Origin: Adiantum capillus-veneris
Lineage: Eukaryota; Streptophyta; Polypodiopsida; Polypodiales; Pteridaceae
Direction of reading: 5' to 3'
Assembly (NCBI GenBank): GCA_014529385.2
Contig: CM043944.1
Span: forward strand, 175,733,740 to 175,797,739
DNA length: 64,000 nucleotides
The first letter of the stretch is position 1. Each line of letters starts with the position of its first letter. The notes below the pieces were generated by a model. The model was given only the letters and a program-made list of their open reading frames with translations. It did no database searches and was not told the DNA's origin. The position numbers and the translations under genes were made by a program. This document shows positions 1 to 10,095 of this stretch, one piece after another.

Positions 1-2
1 CC

Positions 3-1212
3 AGTGGCTCTTCATCCATTAAAAGCGAACCCTCTACCAAGAAAGATGCCCAGGCGTCCTTGATGCCGACGGCGGCTAATCAATTGATAGAGGAGGTCAC
101 GAAGAGAATGCAGCAACATATGAGATCAAATCCGGTGATGAAACAGACTCAGACGAGGAAGTGTGACATATGCGGGGGGGATCATCTGACGCCGTGGTGC
201 ACACAGCAGCCAAAAGCACCAGTTGCAAATGGATGAGTACTAAAATGGTGTGCCATAGAAAAAAAATGGATGAATCATAGCACGGAAAAATGTTTTTATA
301 ACAAAAACTATGTGAGGGAAAGACTGTATGGGCCTCCAGCGGGACCATCCCAACCACCTCCTCCAAGATATCAAGTTGGACCAAATATGAATCTGGTAGC
401 AGGAGCAGACAAACCTCAACCTGTGTTGGGTCAACAACCTCCATTACCCCACAGGAGAATAGGGCCATGATTAGGTATGCTCAACCTTGTGAAGCATCAC
501 CAGGAACAAATAGTACACTTCAAGTTTCTTATTATAAGGAACCGAATGAGCCTTATGCAACAGAACCTGAATCACAAATGTACGCAGACGAAGCATATCA
601 ACCGTGGGGAAGTAACAAGGGTATGGCACCACCAACATATGTAGCACAATCTTCGAGAGATCAATATTTGGTAGACGAAAGAACGTTTGTTAATTGCTAG
701 CCAGAATTACAAACCAGGAGGATATCCTAATAGAGCAGGACAACCTATGGGACCACCTCCTCAAAATCAAACACCAATTGGGCAGTGCTATAGCTGTGGA
801 AGTACGGATCATTGGGAGCGTAACTGCCCGTTCAAAGGCGAAAGAGTGAAATTTTTTGGGTTTTATGACGGATGTGGTGTGAATCACATATTGCCAGATT
901 GCCCAAAGAATCCGGACAACAAGGGAAAAGCGACTATGAATATTGTGGGGGTAATACCAAGTGCAAGCAGTGGATCAGAAACCGATCCCATGATCCAAAT
1001 CAATGCGATAACCAGAGCCCAAGCCAAGGACTTAAGAAAAAACGAGTCCGTGGAGGAAAGGGTAGAGTTGCCTATACCCACAGAAAATGAGAGTTTATCC
1101 GTGAGAACCCAGAGAAAATCCTGGAAGGCGAAACGAGCCAGGATGAAAACAAGAAGATTGAATAGCCAAATTGCCATGCAAAACGAACTGCAGGAAACGA
1201 AGGAGCAACTCA

Positions 1213-1292
<80 letters not shown>

Positions 1293-1435
1293 ACTGCTGA
1301 GGATAACAACAAGCCGAGGAAAGCGTCTTCAGGGGGATCAGTCTTGGTTGACAAAGTGCTAGAGCCGTTAGATGCTCTATTACAAGCATACGAAGCAAGG
1401 CTAAAAACAACCAAAATTTTGAGCAAAGATGGTTA
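3..1435 (+). pseudogene. gag: Gy1 gag (nucleocapsid part), degenerate
   Basis: Gag forms the particle shell and its CCHC knuckles bind element RNA. Three knuckles can be read. CDICGGDHLTPWC (about 163-201) has CX2CX3HX4C spacing. CYSCGSTDHWERNC (about 787-828) is canonical CX2CX4HX4C. The third reads YDGCGVNHILPDC (about 865-903), where the first Cys appears to be Tyr, a one-base TGT-to-TAT change. Stops at about 237, 470 and 700 split the frame; the last piece (687-1436) contains a long Arg-Glu run encoded by an AG microsatellite. The capsid core must lie before the window. Confidence 0.85.
1217..1288 (+). repeat. (AG)36 microsatellite inside Gy1 gag
   Basis: A pure 72-bp AG run. It stays open in the gag frame, encoding alternating Arg and Glu (about 24 residues). 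Because dinucleotide repeats give the same two-residue alternation in all frames, openness here is not evidence of selection. Confidence 0.97.
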
Positions 1436-1453
1436 ACTTATCCTCAACCAGAA

Positions 1454-2069
1454 GTGGAAACGAAGCATTTGGAAATGTGTAAACACCTTATTGAAACAGC
1501 CCAGGCATTCATGGAACCTAAGATGGTTATAAGCCCAGAACAAGAAGTGTTGATTCACAAAGAGAGAGAAAAACTAAAAATCGATGAACCAAAACAAGTA
1601 AACGAACCCAGGCCTGAAACGATATTGTCACTGCATCATCGAGTGGTGCCAAACACGACTGATGATGCTAAGTCAATGACGATAATGCCAATTCCAGAAG
1701 TTGAAGAACAATGACCCCAACACTTATGGGAAACCATTAGAAACAGAAAGAACGGAAGCGCGACGTTATAGCCTGCTCCAATTTCTAAGATTAACCTGGA
1801 TGATGAATTTTATCCAGCCGATATACAATCGTTGTATGGGGATGCGGGAACGGAGGTTTCGGTGGAAATCAAAGCCCAATCCTTGAAACCTGCCTTCATT
1901 TATAGGTGAACAAGAGGCACAATCGGAGATAAGATTAGTTCCATCCCAGAAGAGAACTATTCCACATATGGTTGACTCAAAAAGTCTTCCAGAGATGCTG
2001 TCGACACCTATAACATGCACAATCACGCTGTCCAAACTCTTGAGAGTCAGAACACACTTATGAAAATAC
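1454..2069 (+). pseudogene. Gy1 gag-protease linker
   Basis: Polar, charged reading-frame fragments (1454-1714 and 1701-1886, in different frames) lie between the zinc knuckles and the protease. Lys/Glu-rich helical content fits the linker of plant gypsy polyproteins, but no catalytic motif is visible. The change of frame at about 1700 shows an indel. Confidence 0.5.
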
Positions 2070-2492
2070 ATGGGGAAACATTTAAATCACAAAGGAGTAA
2101 AGATTCCTCTTCTGACAAACCCTACGAGAGAAGAAAACAAAGGAAAAAGTCAACCCAAAGTCCAACCAGTGCCCATAAACAAGGTCGGAGATTACTGTGA
2201 AGGTGAGGAGGGAAATACAACCCTACCTGTTGAATATCGGGATATAAAAACGATAGCCATCCTACACAGTGGAGCAGGAGTGGCGATTGCTACCATGCAA
2301 ATCTGGGAGACGTGGAGCCGTCTATCTCTCAAGAAAACGAGAATGAAACTGCAACTCGAAGATGGGTATGTAGAGAGACCATTGGGAATCCTAGACCAAA
2401 TAGTTGTAACTTCATGTGGAATTAACTATGAGCACACCTTTGCTGTGGTGGATTTCGGGAAAACGAACAACTTTGACATTATTTTGGGATGA
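2070..2492 (+). pseudogene. pro: Gy1 aspartic protease (retropepsin), catalytic Asp lost
   Basis: Retropepsin cleaves the gag-pol polyprotein. The fold signature is present: ILHSGAGVAIAT at the active-site strand, a flap region, and FDIILGRPF-like wording at the end (GRPF is reached just after the frame breaks at 2490). The catalytic triad DSGA reads HSGA; codon CAC at 2265-2267 replaces the expected GAC/GAT. The protease would be inactive even without the downstream stops. The Lys/Gln-rich stretch before residue 60 is linker. Confidence 0.85.
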
Positions 2493-2513
2493 CCTTTTAT
2501 GCGTTAACTCAAA

Positions 2514-3300
2514 ATGATACAAGATTGGGGGTACGACCAAATCTACCTAAGGTACGAAGTGCTAATAATGAAAATCAACATGAAGGATCACAGCTATAGA
2601 GACGTTGCAAAAACACCAGTGCAAGAATTTAATTCAACCACTGTAAATGAAAAAGAAATACCTACATGGATGCAAACGAAAGCACATGTCTGGATGTGTG
2701 GAGCATCTGATTGTGGAGAAATAATCACGGAGGAATGCGTTTTGGAAAGATCCGTAGAAGACGAAGCTTATTTCCCAGAACCTTTCCCGGAACATTTATT
2801 TGAGCCATTCGGGTGGACTCAGATATTGTCAACCTTGGACGTATGTGTTAACGAGTGCACACCTACAAAATTTTGTGACGAAGACGGATACGACCTAGTA
2901 ACGTTGCAAATGGCTAGCGTCATCCTGGAGTCAGGATCGGAGAGCAAGGAACAAGAAGAACCACCACGTGAGACCGAGTGTTAAAGAATCATTGATGAGA
3001 TATCTGTGGTGAACGATAGAAATCGAATAGAGGAGGAATTCACGGATTCACTAAGCTGTGACCTTCCATCACTAAACGATGAAATCCAACTAATAGAGGC
3101 TGATGATGAAAGATCAAGTGCATCAGAGACGAATAGGAAATACAGGTCGAGGCAGGATAGGTTCTATGAGTTTCCTAACCAAAAACCTAGTCGACAAGAG
3201 CGGTATAAATCCAAGAGAACGAGAAAATCGAGGGCGAATAAGCATAATCCGATGCCTCTTCTCAATGACAGAACGGGATATCTAAAGCTTGTCAAAGCTG
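2514..3300 (+). pseudogene. Gy1 protease-RT spacer
   Basis: Acidic and then basic fragments (2514-2984, 3006-3428) follow the protease. They show no recognised domain; one stretch (3210-3300) ends in a RTGYLKL string. Plant gypsy elements of this type have a long, poorly conserved spacer here. Function not assigned. Confidence 0.5.
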
Positions 3301-3304
3301 ATGA

Positions 3305-5485
3305 TTGTGTCAAAGACGAGGTCACTGGCTGGTTTATCAAACTAAACCGCGAAAAAACAACAAGAAGAACAGACACCAAAAGAAAACAACTAAGTCGCAA
3401 AAAAGGGGGACAACAGGGTCTGGAATGAACAAAACAGAGAGGAAAACGGAATACAATAAGCTCAAGCGAACCCTCAGAGACATATGGACGACTGACTTTG
3501 AAACAAATGAGGACACGAATTCTGACAAGATGGATGCACCGTCCCATTATAAGAAGTATACCATACAAGATAGGAAAATCATAGTGCAACAACCAATGAG
3601 AGAATTGAAGGAACCGGGTACATCGTACGACGGTCCTAAGAAAGCCAAACGAATAGATCTAGCGGATCCAGGAGAAGATCCAAAACCTGCATATATTACC
3701 AGGGATCTTACCAAAGAAGAGAAAAAGCTTTTGGTAGATACTCTTAAACATTATAGAGATGTGTTTTCATGATCATACAAAGATCTTAAGGGTGTGGATC
3801 CAAGTATCTGTCAACACACAATACCCCTTAAGAATGACGCCAAACCCAGCAGACAACGTCCCTATACTTACAATGAAACGTTTGCGAAAAAGATCAAGGA
3901 GGAGATAGATAAACTTAAGGAAGCAGAGTTTAGTTACAAAATTGAGTACACCGATTGGGTTTCACTGATTGTGGTGGTCCCAAAGAAAAACGGAAAGTTA
4001 AGAGTGTGCGTCAATCTCAATGCTGCTACGATTCGGGACAACTATCCCCTACCCATTAGTGATCATGTAATAGAAAGGGTGGCAGGCAAAGAGGCTTATA
4101 GCTTCTTAGATGGCTTTTCGGGTTACAACCAGCTTGCAATAAAGCCAGAGGATCAACACAAAATGGCTTTCGCAACTGAATGGGCTACTTTTGCATTCCG
4201 AGTAATGGCTTTTGGCTTAACAAATGCACCAGCCACATTTCAAAGGCTGATGGGTCATGCTTTTAAAGAATATCTAAGACAATTCTTAGAAATTTACATG
4301 GATGACTTGTGTGTTCACTCTCTTGTAAGATTGGAGCACATAGAGAACTTGACCAAGGTGTTCGAAAAATGCAGACTGTATCAGATTTGCCTGAATCCAG
4401 AGAAATGTGTCTTCATGGTAAGACAGGGCAAAATATTGGGACATATAGTTTCCAAAAACGGTATTTCGACAGACATGGAGAAGATCAGCGTCATTGTTGA
4501 TCTACCACAACCAGTAAAGGTGAAAGAGGTACAGGCATTCATGGGCCATTGTGGATATTATCGTAGATTTATCTACTCATATGCTATAATTGCAAAACCA
4601 CTTTACGCGCTGATAACTAAATTTGAGTGGACAGAGGAGTGTGAGGAAGCTTTTCAAACTTTGAAGCAGAGGTTAATTTCCACTCCAATTTTGAAGGCTC
4701 CGGATTGGGAAAGGATATTTCACATCCACGTAGATGCATCAGCGTATGCAATAGGATGCATCCTTACACAACCTGGAGAGAACAACATGGATTTTCCAAT
4801 AAGTTACTCTAGTAGACAATTGAACAATGCAGAGAAGAATTACACGACAACCAAAAGGGAGGGATTGGGTATGGTCTATGTAGTGAAAAAGTTTAGACAC
4901 TACTTACTTTCCAATAAATTTGTATTATTCGTTGATCACCAAGCACTACTGTACTTAGTAAACAAATCTTGCAGTACCGGGAGAATTGTTCGATGGTTCA
5001 TCATACTGCTTGAGTTTGACTTCATGGTAGTAGTCAAAAAAGGAACTACACACCAAAGAGCGGATCATTTATCTAGAATGATGCATGGAGAAAACCCTGT
5101 GGGAGTTGATGATGATTTGCTAGATGCATATCTTTTCAACATAGAAATGGTTCCAAGATGGAGCGAGGATGTAATTCCTTTGCTGACTATTGGGTCATTG
5201 AATGTGACAAGACAACCATCTACCATTGCAACATCGAGATCATTGGTAATGTTGGCAGGCAGGCTATACAAACAGGGATCGGATCAAATCCTTAGGCTTT
5301 GTGTTGGATCGAGTGAACGGGAATTGTACCTAAACCAAGCTCATGTACAAACAACGGGGATTCAAAATGGGCATGCACAGATGTATCAGAGATTGATGAG
5401 AATGGGTGTGTATTGGCCGAAAATGCGACATAGTGTTCATATGCATGTCAAACTTGCGCTAAATGCACGCTTCAAAATCCAATAG
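3305..5485 (+). pseudogene. pol (RT-RH): Gy1 reverse transcriptase and RNase H
   Basis: RT copies element RNA and RNase H removes it. The frame enters at about 3305 and is interrupted once by TGA at 3770-3772, where Trp (TGG) is expected in the common AWSY string. From 3794 it is open for 563 codons. Visible are the fingers motif VVVPKKNGKLRVCV, the FLDGFSGYNQ and FGLTNAPATFQ motifs and the catalytic YMDD at 4295-4306. RNase H follows: HVDASAYAIGC, TKREGLGMVYVV and FVDHQALLYL retain the Asp/Glu/Asp set. The last residues begin the integrase zinc region before the frame is lost at 5483. Confidence 0.95.
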
Positions 5486-6785
5486 AGTACGCGAATCTAT
5501 TCAGATTATCTGTGGCACCCCGATGGAGTAACTACATTGTGGAATACCTCACCACCAGGATATTGCCTGAAGGGATGAGTAGATCAAGAGTCAAAACGAT
5601 CACAAAAGAGGAAAAAAACTATGTACTGATTGAGGACACTCTTTACAAGAGGGAAAAAGACAATCAATTGTGAATGTGCACGACTGAAGAAGAATACATT
5701 CCTATATTAGAGCAAGCACACGGTGGACAAGCTGGTGGACATTTCTCAGCTGACAAAACGGCCAAAGCAATTCTTATTGCAGACATATGGTGGCCTACAC
5801 TATTCATGGACGCTGAAGAGTTTGTGAAACGATGTGACGAGTGCCAGAAAACAAAAATTCCTAGAGCACGAGATGATATGCCCTTAAGGCCAATGATGGG
5901 GGCAAGAGCGTTTGCGAAATGGGAAATAGATTTTGTAGGACCGATAGCGCCTCTGGGATATAAAACGCACGCTCAATACATTATTGTGGCAACAGATTAT
6001 CTAATAAAATGGGTAGAAGCTAAAGCAACAACCAAAAATGATGCAAAAACGATAGCACAATTTTTGTATGAGAACATTTTCACCAGATATGGCTTACCAA
6101 TTAAGCTAGTGAGCGATAGAGAAACTCATTTCATTAATGAAGTGGTCGAATTCCTATTGGATGAATTCATGGTAATTCACAGGAAATCCGCTCCCTATCA
6201 CCCACAAGCGAACGGCCAAGCAGAAAGTACGAATAAAATTTTGGTGACAATTCTCACCAAAATTGTCGACGAATCACGAGCTGACTAGGATCAAAAGCTG
6301 CATTCAGCTTTATGGGCATATAGAGTAGCTTACAAAACGTCAATCGGAACAACTCCGTTCAACATGGTTTATAGCGATTTTGCCACTTGAATTTCTTATT
6401 CCCACGCTTCGAGTCGCTAAACAATTAGAATGGACGGGCCATGAATTATCCAATCAGGTAGATGTCCTGGAAAAACTGGATAAAACTAGATTGAGAGCCG
6501 TTGCATCAATCTACACGCAAAAACAAAACATGAAATCATTCTTTGATCAACATGTTATCAGCAAGGAATTTTCTACCGAGGATTACGTCTTAATGTATAC
6601 CATGAAGCAACATTCTCGGAAACTCAAAAAGTGAGAAAATGGACCCTATGTGATTCATGACATATCATCTAGTGGTGCAATTAAACTTGTGACATTAGAG
6701 GGAGAGGAAATGCCTAACTGGATTAGTGGTTGCAGACTAAAGAAATACCACATATCACTCACCACAGAGATGCTTGCCAAAATAC
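5486..6785 (+). pseudogene. pol (IN): Gy1 integrase
   Basis: Integrase inserts the cDNA. After a frame change at about 5480 the coding continues to TGA at 5671-5673 (CGA Arg expected), then 5674-6288 is open. The HHCC zinc domain reads HGGQAGGH...CDECQ. The catalytic core keeps Asp (EIDFVGP), Asp (VSDRE, normally DRG) and Glu (PQANGQAES). TAG at 6286-6288 stands where Trp is expected (DWDQKLHSALWAY). Another frame change leads to 6380-6634, then TGA, then the GPYVI motif of the C-terminal domain and the NWISGCRLKKYH tail. Catalytic residues are intact; the frame is not. Confidence 0.93.
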
Positions 6786-6877
6786 ATTAGAGGGAGAGGA
6801 AATGCCTAACTGGATTAGTGGTTGCATACTAAAGAAATACCACATATCACTCACCACAGAGATGCTTGACAAAATAC
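6694..6877 (+). repeat. 92-bp tandem duplication in the Gy1 integrase tail
   Basis: Bases 6694-6785 and 6786-6877 are near-identical head-to-tail copies. Since 92 is not a multiple of three, the second copy is read in the next frame. The duplication therefore shifts the integrase tail out of phase with what follows; with a single copy the integrase tail and the downstream protease-like region would share one frame. Confidence 0.95.
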
Positions 6878-7446
6878 ACGCTGCGAAGGAGCGCAAGAAC
6901 AAAGCAAAGGAAACTAAAGCTCAAGCGCAAGAGGAGGCCAAAGTTAGGATTGTAAAGTGAAAACAAACCTTACAACAACAAAGACTTACTCAACAAGCAG
7001 ATACGGCTCAGATTCCCTTGTCTATAATTCAAACTGATGAGCAATGGGAAACAAGAATCGATGTTCGCATCAATGTCAGACTCCCGCATGGCACATATCA
7101 ATGAGCATTGATTGACACAGGAGCAAGAGTCAATGCGGTCAACTTCTCCACTTACAGGATGCGTATAGATGAACCCCTCGTGCAATCCACACGTGATCTA
7201 CAAGCAGCAAACAGTGCAACAATACCAACCTTGGGGATAGTAAACTTACCAATCAATCTTGATGGAAATAGTTGTCCTCATCAATTTTTCATAATGAAAG
7301 ACAGAGAAATCAGAGAATCAATATGTTTGGTAGTTCCATGGATGAGAACGTACAATGCAGTCACTCAATGGTCACAACATGCATTAAGGTACACATACGA
7401 CTCTAACGTGTACATGACTCCATTCGCCAAAACAGATCACTCGTAA
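6878..7446 (+). pseudogene. Second retropepsin-like domain downstream of Gy1 integrase
   Basis: Reading the frame of 6730-7446 through TGA stops at 6958-6960 and 7102-7104 gives a Lys/Gln-rich linker, then a strand containing WETRIDVRINV, the active-site strand ALIDTGARVNAV, a middle strand with IPTLGIVNLPINLDG, and a final string CLVVPWMRTYNAVTQW. This is the retropepsin order: D-T/S-G-A, hydrophobic strands, then a hydrophobic-Gly/Val-Pro-Trp loop. Unlike the first protease, its catalytic Asp is intact. Ty3/gypsy proteases normally precede RT, so the position after integrase is unusual. It could be a captured or duplicated protease, or a fragment of another element. Confidence 0.72.
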
Positions 7447-7795
7447 AACAAGAAGCCTGAACCTCCAAAATGGCAATGGAAACCTGTGAATACCAAAGTA
7501 GAATCTGTAAAGATGCAACAAACCGCATACAAATGGGTTCCAAAAATAGTTGCCATCACAACATCCACAATCAAGGAAAGAGCAATTCGACTGCAAGCTC
7601 TTCTGTTCCATAAACAGCTACCCTCACCATCAAAAGCCATTGAAAACTACATTCAGTTCCCGCATCTTACACAGCATATTGTTACCCAACGCATTGTCTC
7701 AAACATCAGAATAGGGCCACATTACACGGCCATGCATAGACATAGATTCAGAAACCCATGCACATGCACCCAACCTTTGTCCGGGACGACTCAGA
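7447..7795 (+). pseudogene. Gy1 C-terminal tail after second protease
   Basis: After TAA at 7444-7446 the same frame stays open through 7845. It is basic and aromatic-poor with no recognised domain (PKWQWKPVNTKVESVK onward). It runs directly into the polypurine tract, so it is probably the 3' end of the element's coding region. Function unknown. Confidence 0.5.
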
Positions 7796-7810
7796 CAAGG
7801 AAGGGGGGAG
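7796..7810 (+). promoter_or_regulatory. Polypurine tract of Gy1
   Basis: CAAGGAAGGGGGGAG is a plus-strand primer site of the usual type, followed four bases later by TGATGAATC, the likely LTR start. The same G6AG core precedes the LTRs of Gy2 (13307) and E (35939). Confidence 0.8.
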
Positions 7811-7814
7811 TAAT

Positions 7815-8600
7815 TGATGAATCTAGCAACAGTCAAGGCCATTAAGGGGTCCAACGTGTATATATGTACATAATGTGTGTGTTTTTTTTCATTATTTAGA
7901 GTTCAGTTTCGAACATATTCAATCAAAACCTGGCAATTTTAGCGTTTTTGTATCATCGGACCAGCATAATAATGAGCTGTAATGACAAAATCCGGAGCAT
8001 TGGGATGCTTATAGAGAAAATATATGCTTAGGGGTGAGTATAATAATTTTGGCTAAATTTTGCCAGTTAATAAGTATTTCAATTATTTTGTTTGATTTTC
8101 GTTAATAAACATAAAAAATTTAAAAATCTCGCTCACAAGTGTCGGAATCAAGTTCTGGAAGCAAAACGCCGAAGTATCATGATAAGGTTATCAAGCATGG
8201 AAGATATGAAGCTAATCTGAAGATGTCAAATTTCGGCCTTAATGATCATGACTACATTTCGCCAAAATCGCATCAAATGGTCATACGACGCCGGAACGAC
8301 AAGCGGTTCAACCCACAGGTGGTATGCAGATTATATCGGGATCAAAGGTGAGAAAAATCAGCCCTGTGTCACAAAAATCTTGGGAAGATATAGGCTAGGT
8401 AGGCCAAACTATAGCTCATTATTCATTTTCACCTTTTGAGAGAGAAGGAGAGAGCTTTTTGACCTAGAGCGAGCTGCCACGTTTCTACTCCGTACGAACG
8501 GTCGAAGCCAGCATTTCACATCAGATTTCACAGGTATGTTCCTTATCAAGTAAAGGTCAAGTCTATTACGCATGCAAGCGCGAATCATTGCAGAAACGGG
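7815..8600 (+). repeat. Probable 3' LTR of Gy1 (right end not defined)
   Basis: The start is set by the polypurine tract. The sequence is AT-rich and non-coding, with a GAGAGAGAAGGAGAGAG leader-like stretch at about 8440-8456. The matching 5' LTR lies outside the window, so the right boundary is a guess. Confidence 0.4.
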
Positions 8601-8750
8601 CGAAGGAATCAAATCAAAGTCGGATCGGGTCAAAGAGGTCAAGGGCCCTTAGAGGCATCCAAACAAAACTTTTTTCAGGCACAGAACACATCAATGTGCT
8701 CCCCACAAGGTCAGGCAAAAAACCATATGGTCAAATCACAATTTGGTGGT

Positions 8751-8776
8751 GGTACACCAATCGCGATCGGTGTACC
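8751..8776. repeat. 26-bp near-perfect palindrome, copy 1
   Basis: Arms GGTACACC and GGTGTACC flank an ATCGCGAT centre, with one mismatched pair. Confidence 0.9.
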
Positions 8777-8871
8777 TTACTGACAAAAACTGGGTAAGAA
8801 CATGCAAAACACCTCCCCTCAGCTTCACCTACAATCTGCTGGTGTCAAAATCAATTATGGCCTTCATGGTA

Positions 8872-8888
8872 CGATCGCGATCGGTGCC
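8872..8888. repeat. CGATCGCGATCG palindrome, copy 2
   Basis: CGATCGCGATCGGTGCC; the right flank diverges from GTACC to GCCCC. Confidence 0.85.
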
Positions 8889-9600
8889 CCCAGATGCAGG
8901 TTTTGCAATTTTTTATTTGGCCCAGGCTTGGAACTCAATTAAAAGTACACACTCTTGAATTTTCAAGGAAAATGCACAAATTTTGCTCATGAAATGGGCC
9001 TAATTTGTCAAACACAACCGAAAAGGGAAAATTTGACCTACAACTACCAAAATCCGGTTAAAAATAATGATGAATGGTGTGAAAGGTACACTTGTCCGAC
9101 TAAGAGTCAGAACAGTTGTAGAAAACCTCGGATGTATCTCAGAATCTCTTGTAAGTACAGATATAGTCATTTCAGCCTCGAATGATCACACAAAGGTAGA
9201 ATTGGAGCCGAGCTAGTGCCAAAACCAAAAGGTCACTTAAGGATGTTCAAGCATCACATGGATATCCAAGAAATGCCTGAAAAATGCACAAATCTGGAAA
9301 ACCTCCTAAGACAAGGTATAAAGTGCCTGATAAGGTCAAAATCAGACAATGGAGTAGGCTGATGGTAGCAGAACCTCAGGGAAGCATTGGGAGCTCTAAA
9401 ACTAACTTCAACTAACTCCAAGATCCAACCAAATTTCATCAGGAAAACCCAATATGGTTAGACTTAGTAAAATATGGTCAAACAATGAAAAATTGCTCTA
9501 ATTTGTTCATTTTAAGTCCAAACTTGGAAATAAATCATCAGTGGGCTAGGCAGGCATAGGGGTTCATGTCCTTCTAGTTTTCACCCAAAAAAGGCCCAGA

Positions 9601-9620
9601 ACACCGATCGCGATCGGTGT
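9601..9620. repeat. 20-bp perfect palindrome, copy 3
   Basis: ACACCGATCGCGATCGGTGT equals its own reverse complement and is followed by ACCTCAG. Confidence 0.95.
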
Positions 9621-9877
9621 ACCTCAGCTTCAGATTTTGACAAAAACGTATCAGATCCCTTGTATACATCTTGTTCAAGTCACCAACCAAGTTTCAAGCC
9701 ATTTGGATAGCAAAAACTCATAAAAAGTCAGAGTCTAGTCCAAAACTTCCTTGTAACCCAGAAATGGGACCTGTAAACTGAAAAGTAGTTCAAATGACAC
9801 ACAAAGTGGATCAAAATGACCCTCCAACTATCAGCAAGCCACTCATGTGATCAAATCTAATTTTGGCCTCTATACTA

Positions 9878-9896
9878 CGATCGCGATCGGTGTACC
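9878..9896. repeat. CGATCGCGATCG palindrome, copy 4
   Basis: CGATCGCGATCGGTGTACC followed by TCAG, as in copy 3. Confidence 0.9.
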
Positions 9897-10095
9897 TCAG
9901 ACCCAGAACTGGCTCATATTTTTATTAGTCATAGCTCTAGTCTTCCTAGTCCCACTAGTGAAATGTAGACAAAAATGGATGAAATTTGTTCAAGTTATGA
10001 TCAGTTTTAACTTTTGAATTGGTTTTTACTAAGAGTCTCAATGCGATTGATTGCGAAGGGAAAATCCTAACAGCTTGTGATTCTCCTGACACAGA

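Larger units (their letters stand above)
1..7814 (+). mobile_element. Gy1: Ty3/gypsy LTR retrotransposon, 5' end outside window
   Basis: Domains on one strand in gypsy order: gag with zinc knuckles, protease, RT, RNase H, integrase, then an extra protease-like domain and a tail, closed by a polypurine tract at 7796-7810. The 5' LTR, primer binding site and start of gag lie before base 1. The reading frame is broken by several stops and at least two frame changes, so it is a decayed copy. The RT and integrase wording (for example the GPYVI integrase tail and the NWISGCRLKKYH string) is typical of plant Ty3/gypsy elements. Confidence 0.93.
8600..10095. other. AT-rich non-coding spacer with palindrome copies
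   Basis: No convincing frame. It holds four copies of the CGATCGCGATCG palindrome (8751-8776, 8872-8888, 9601-9620, 9878-9896). Two of these sit in longer related contexts: around 8847-8900 and 9849-9905 the text TCAA..TC.ATT.TGGCC precedes the palindrome in both. It may be the untranslated leader or 5' LTR of Gy2, but no primer binding site is recognisable. Confidence 0.5.

Noticed and set aside
884-1426. Long minus-strand frame over Gy1 gag
   Set aside because: It is a shadow of the AG microsatellite (Ser-Leu run) and of the gag frame; no start or motif supports it.
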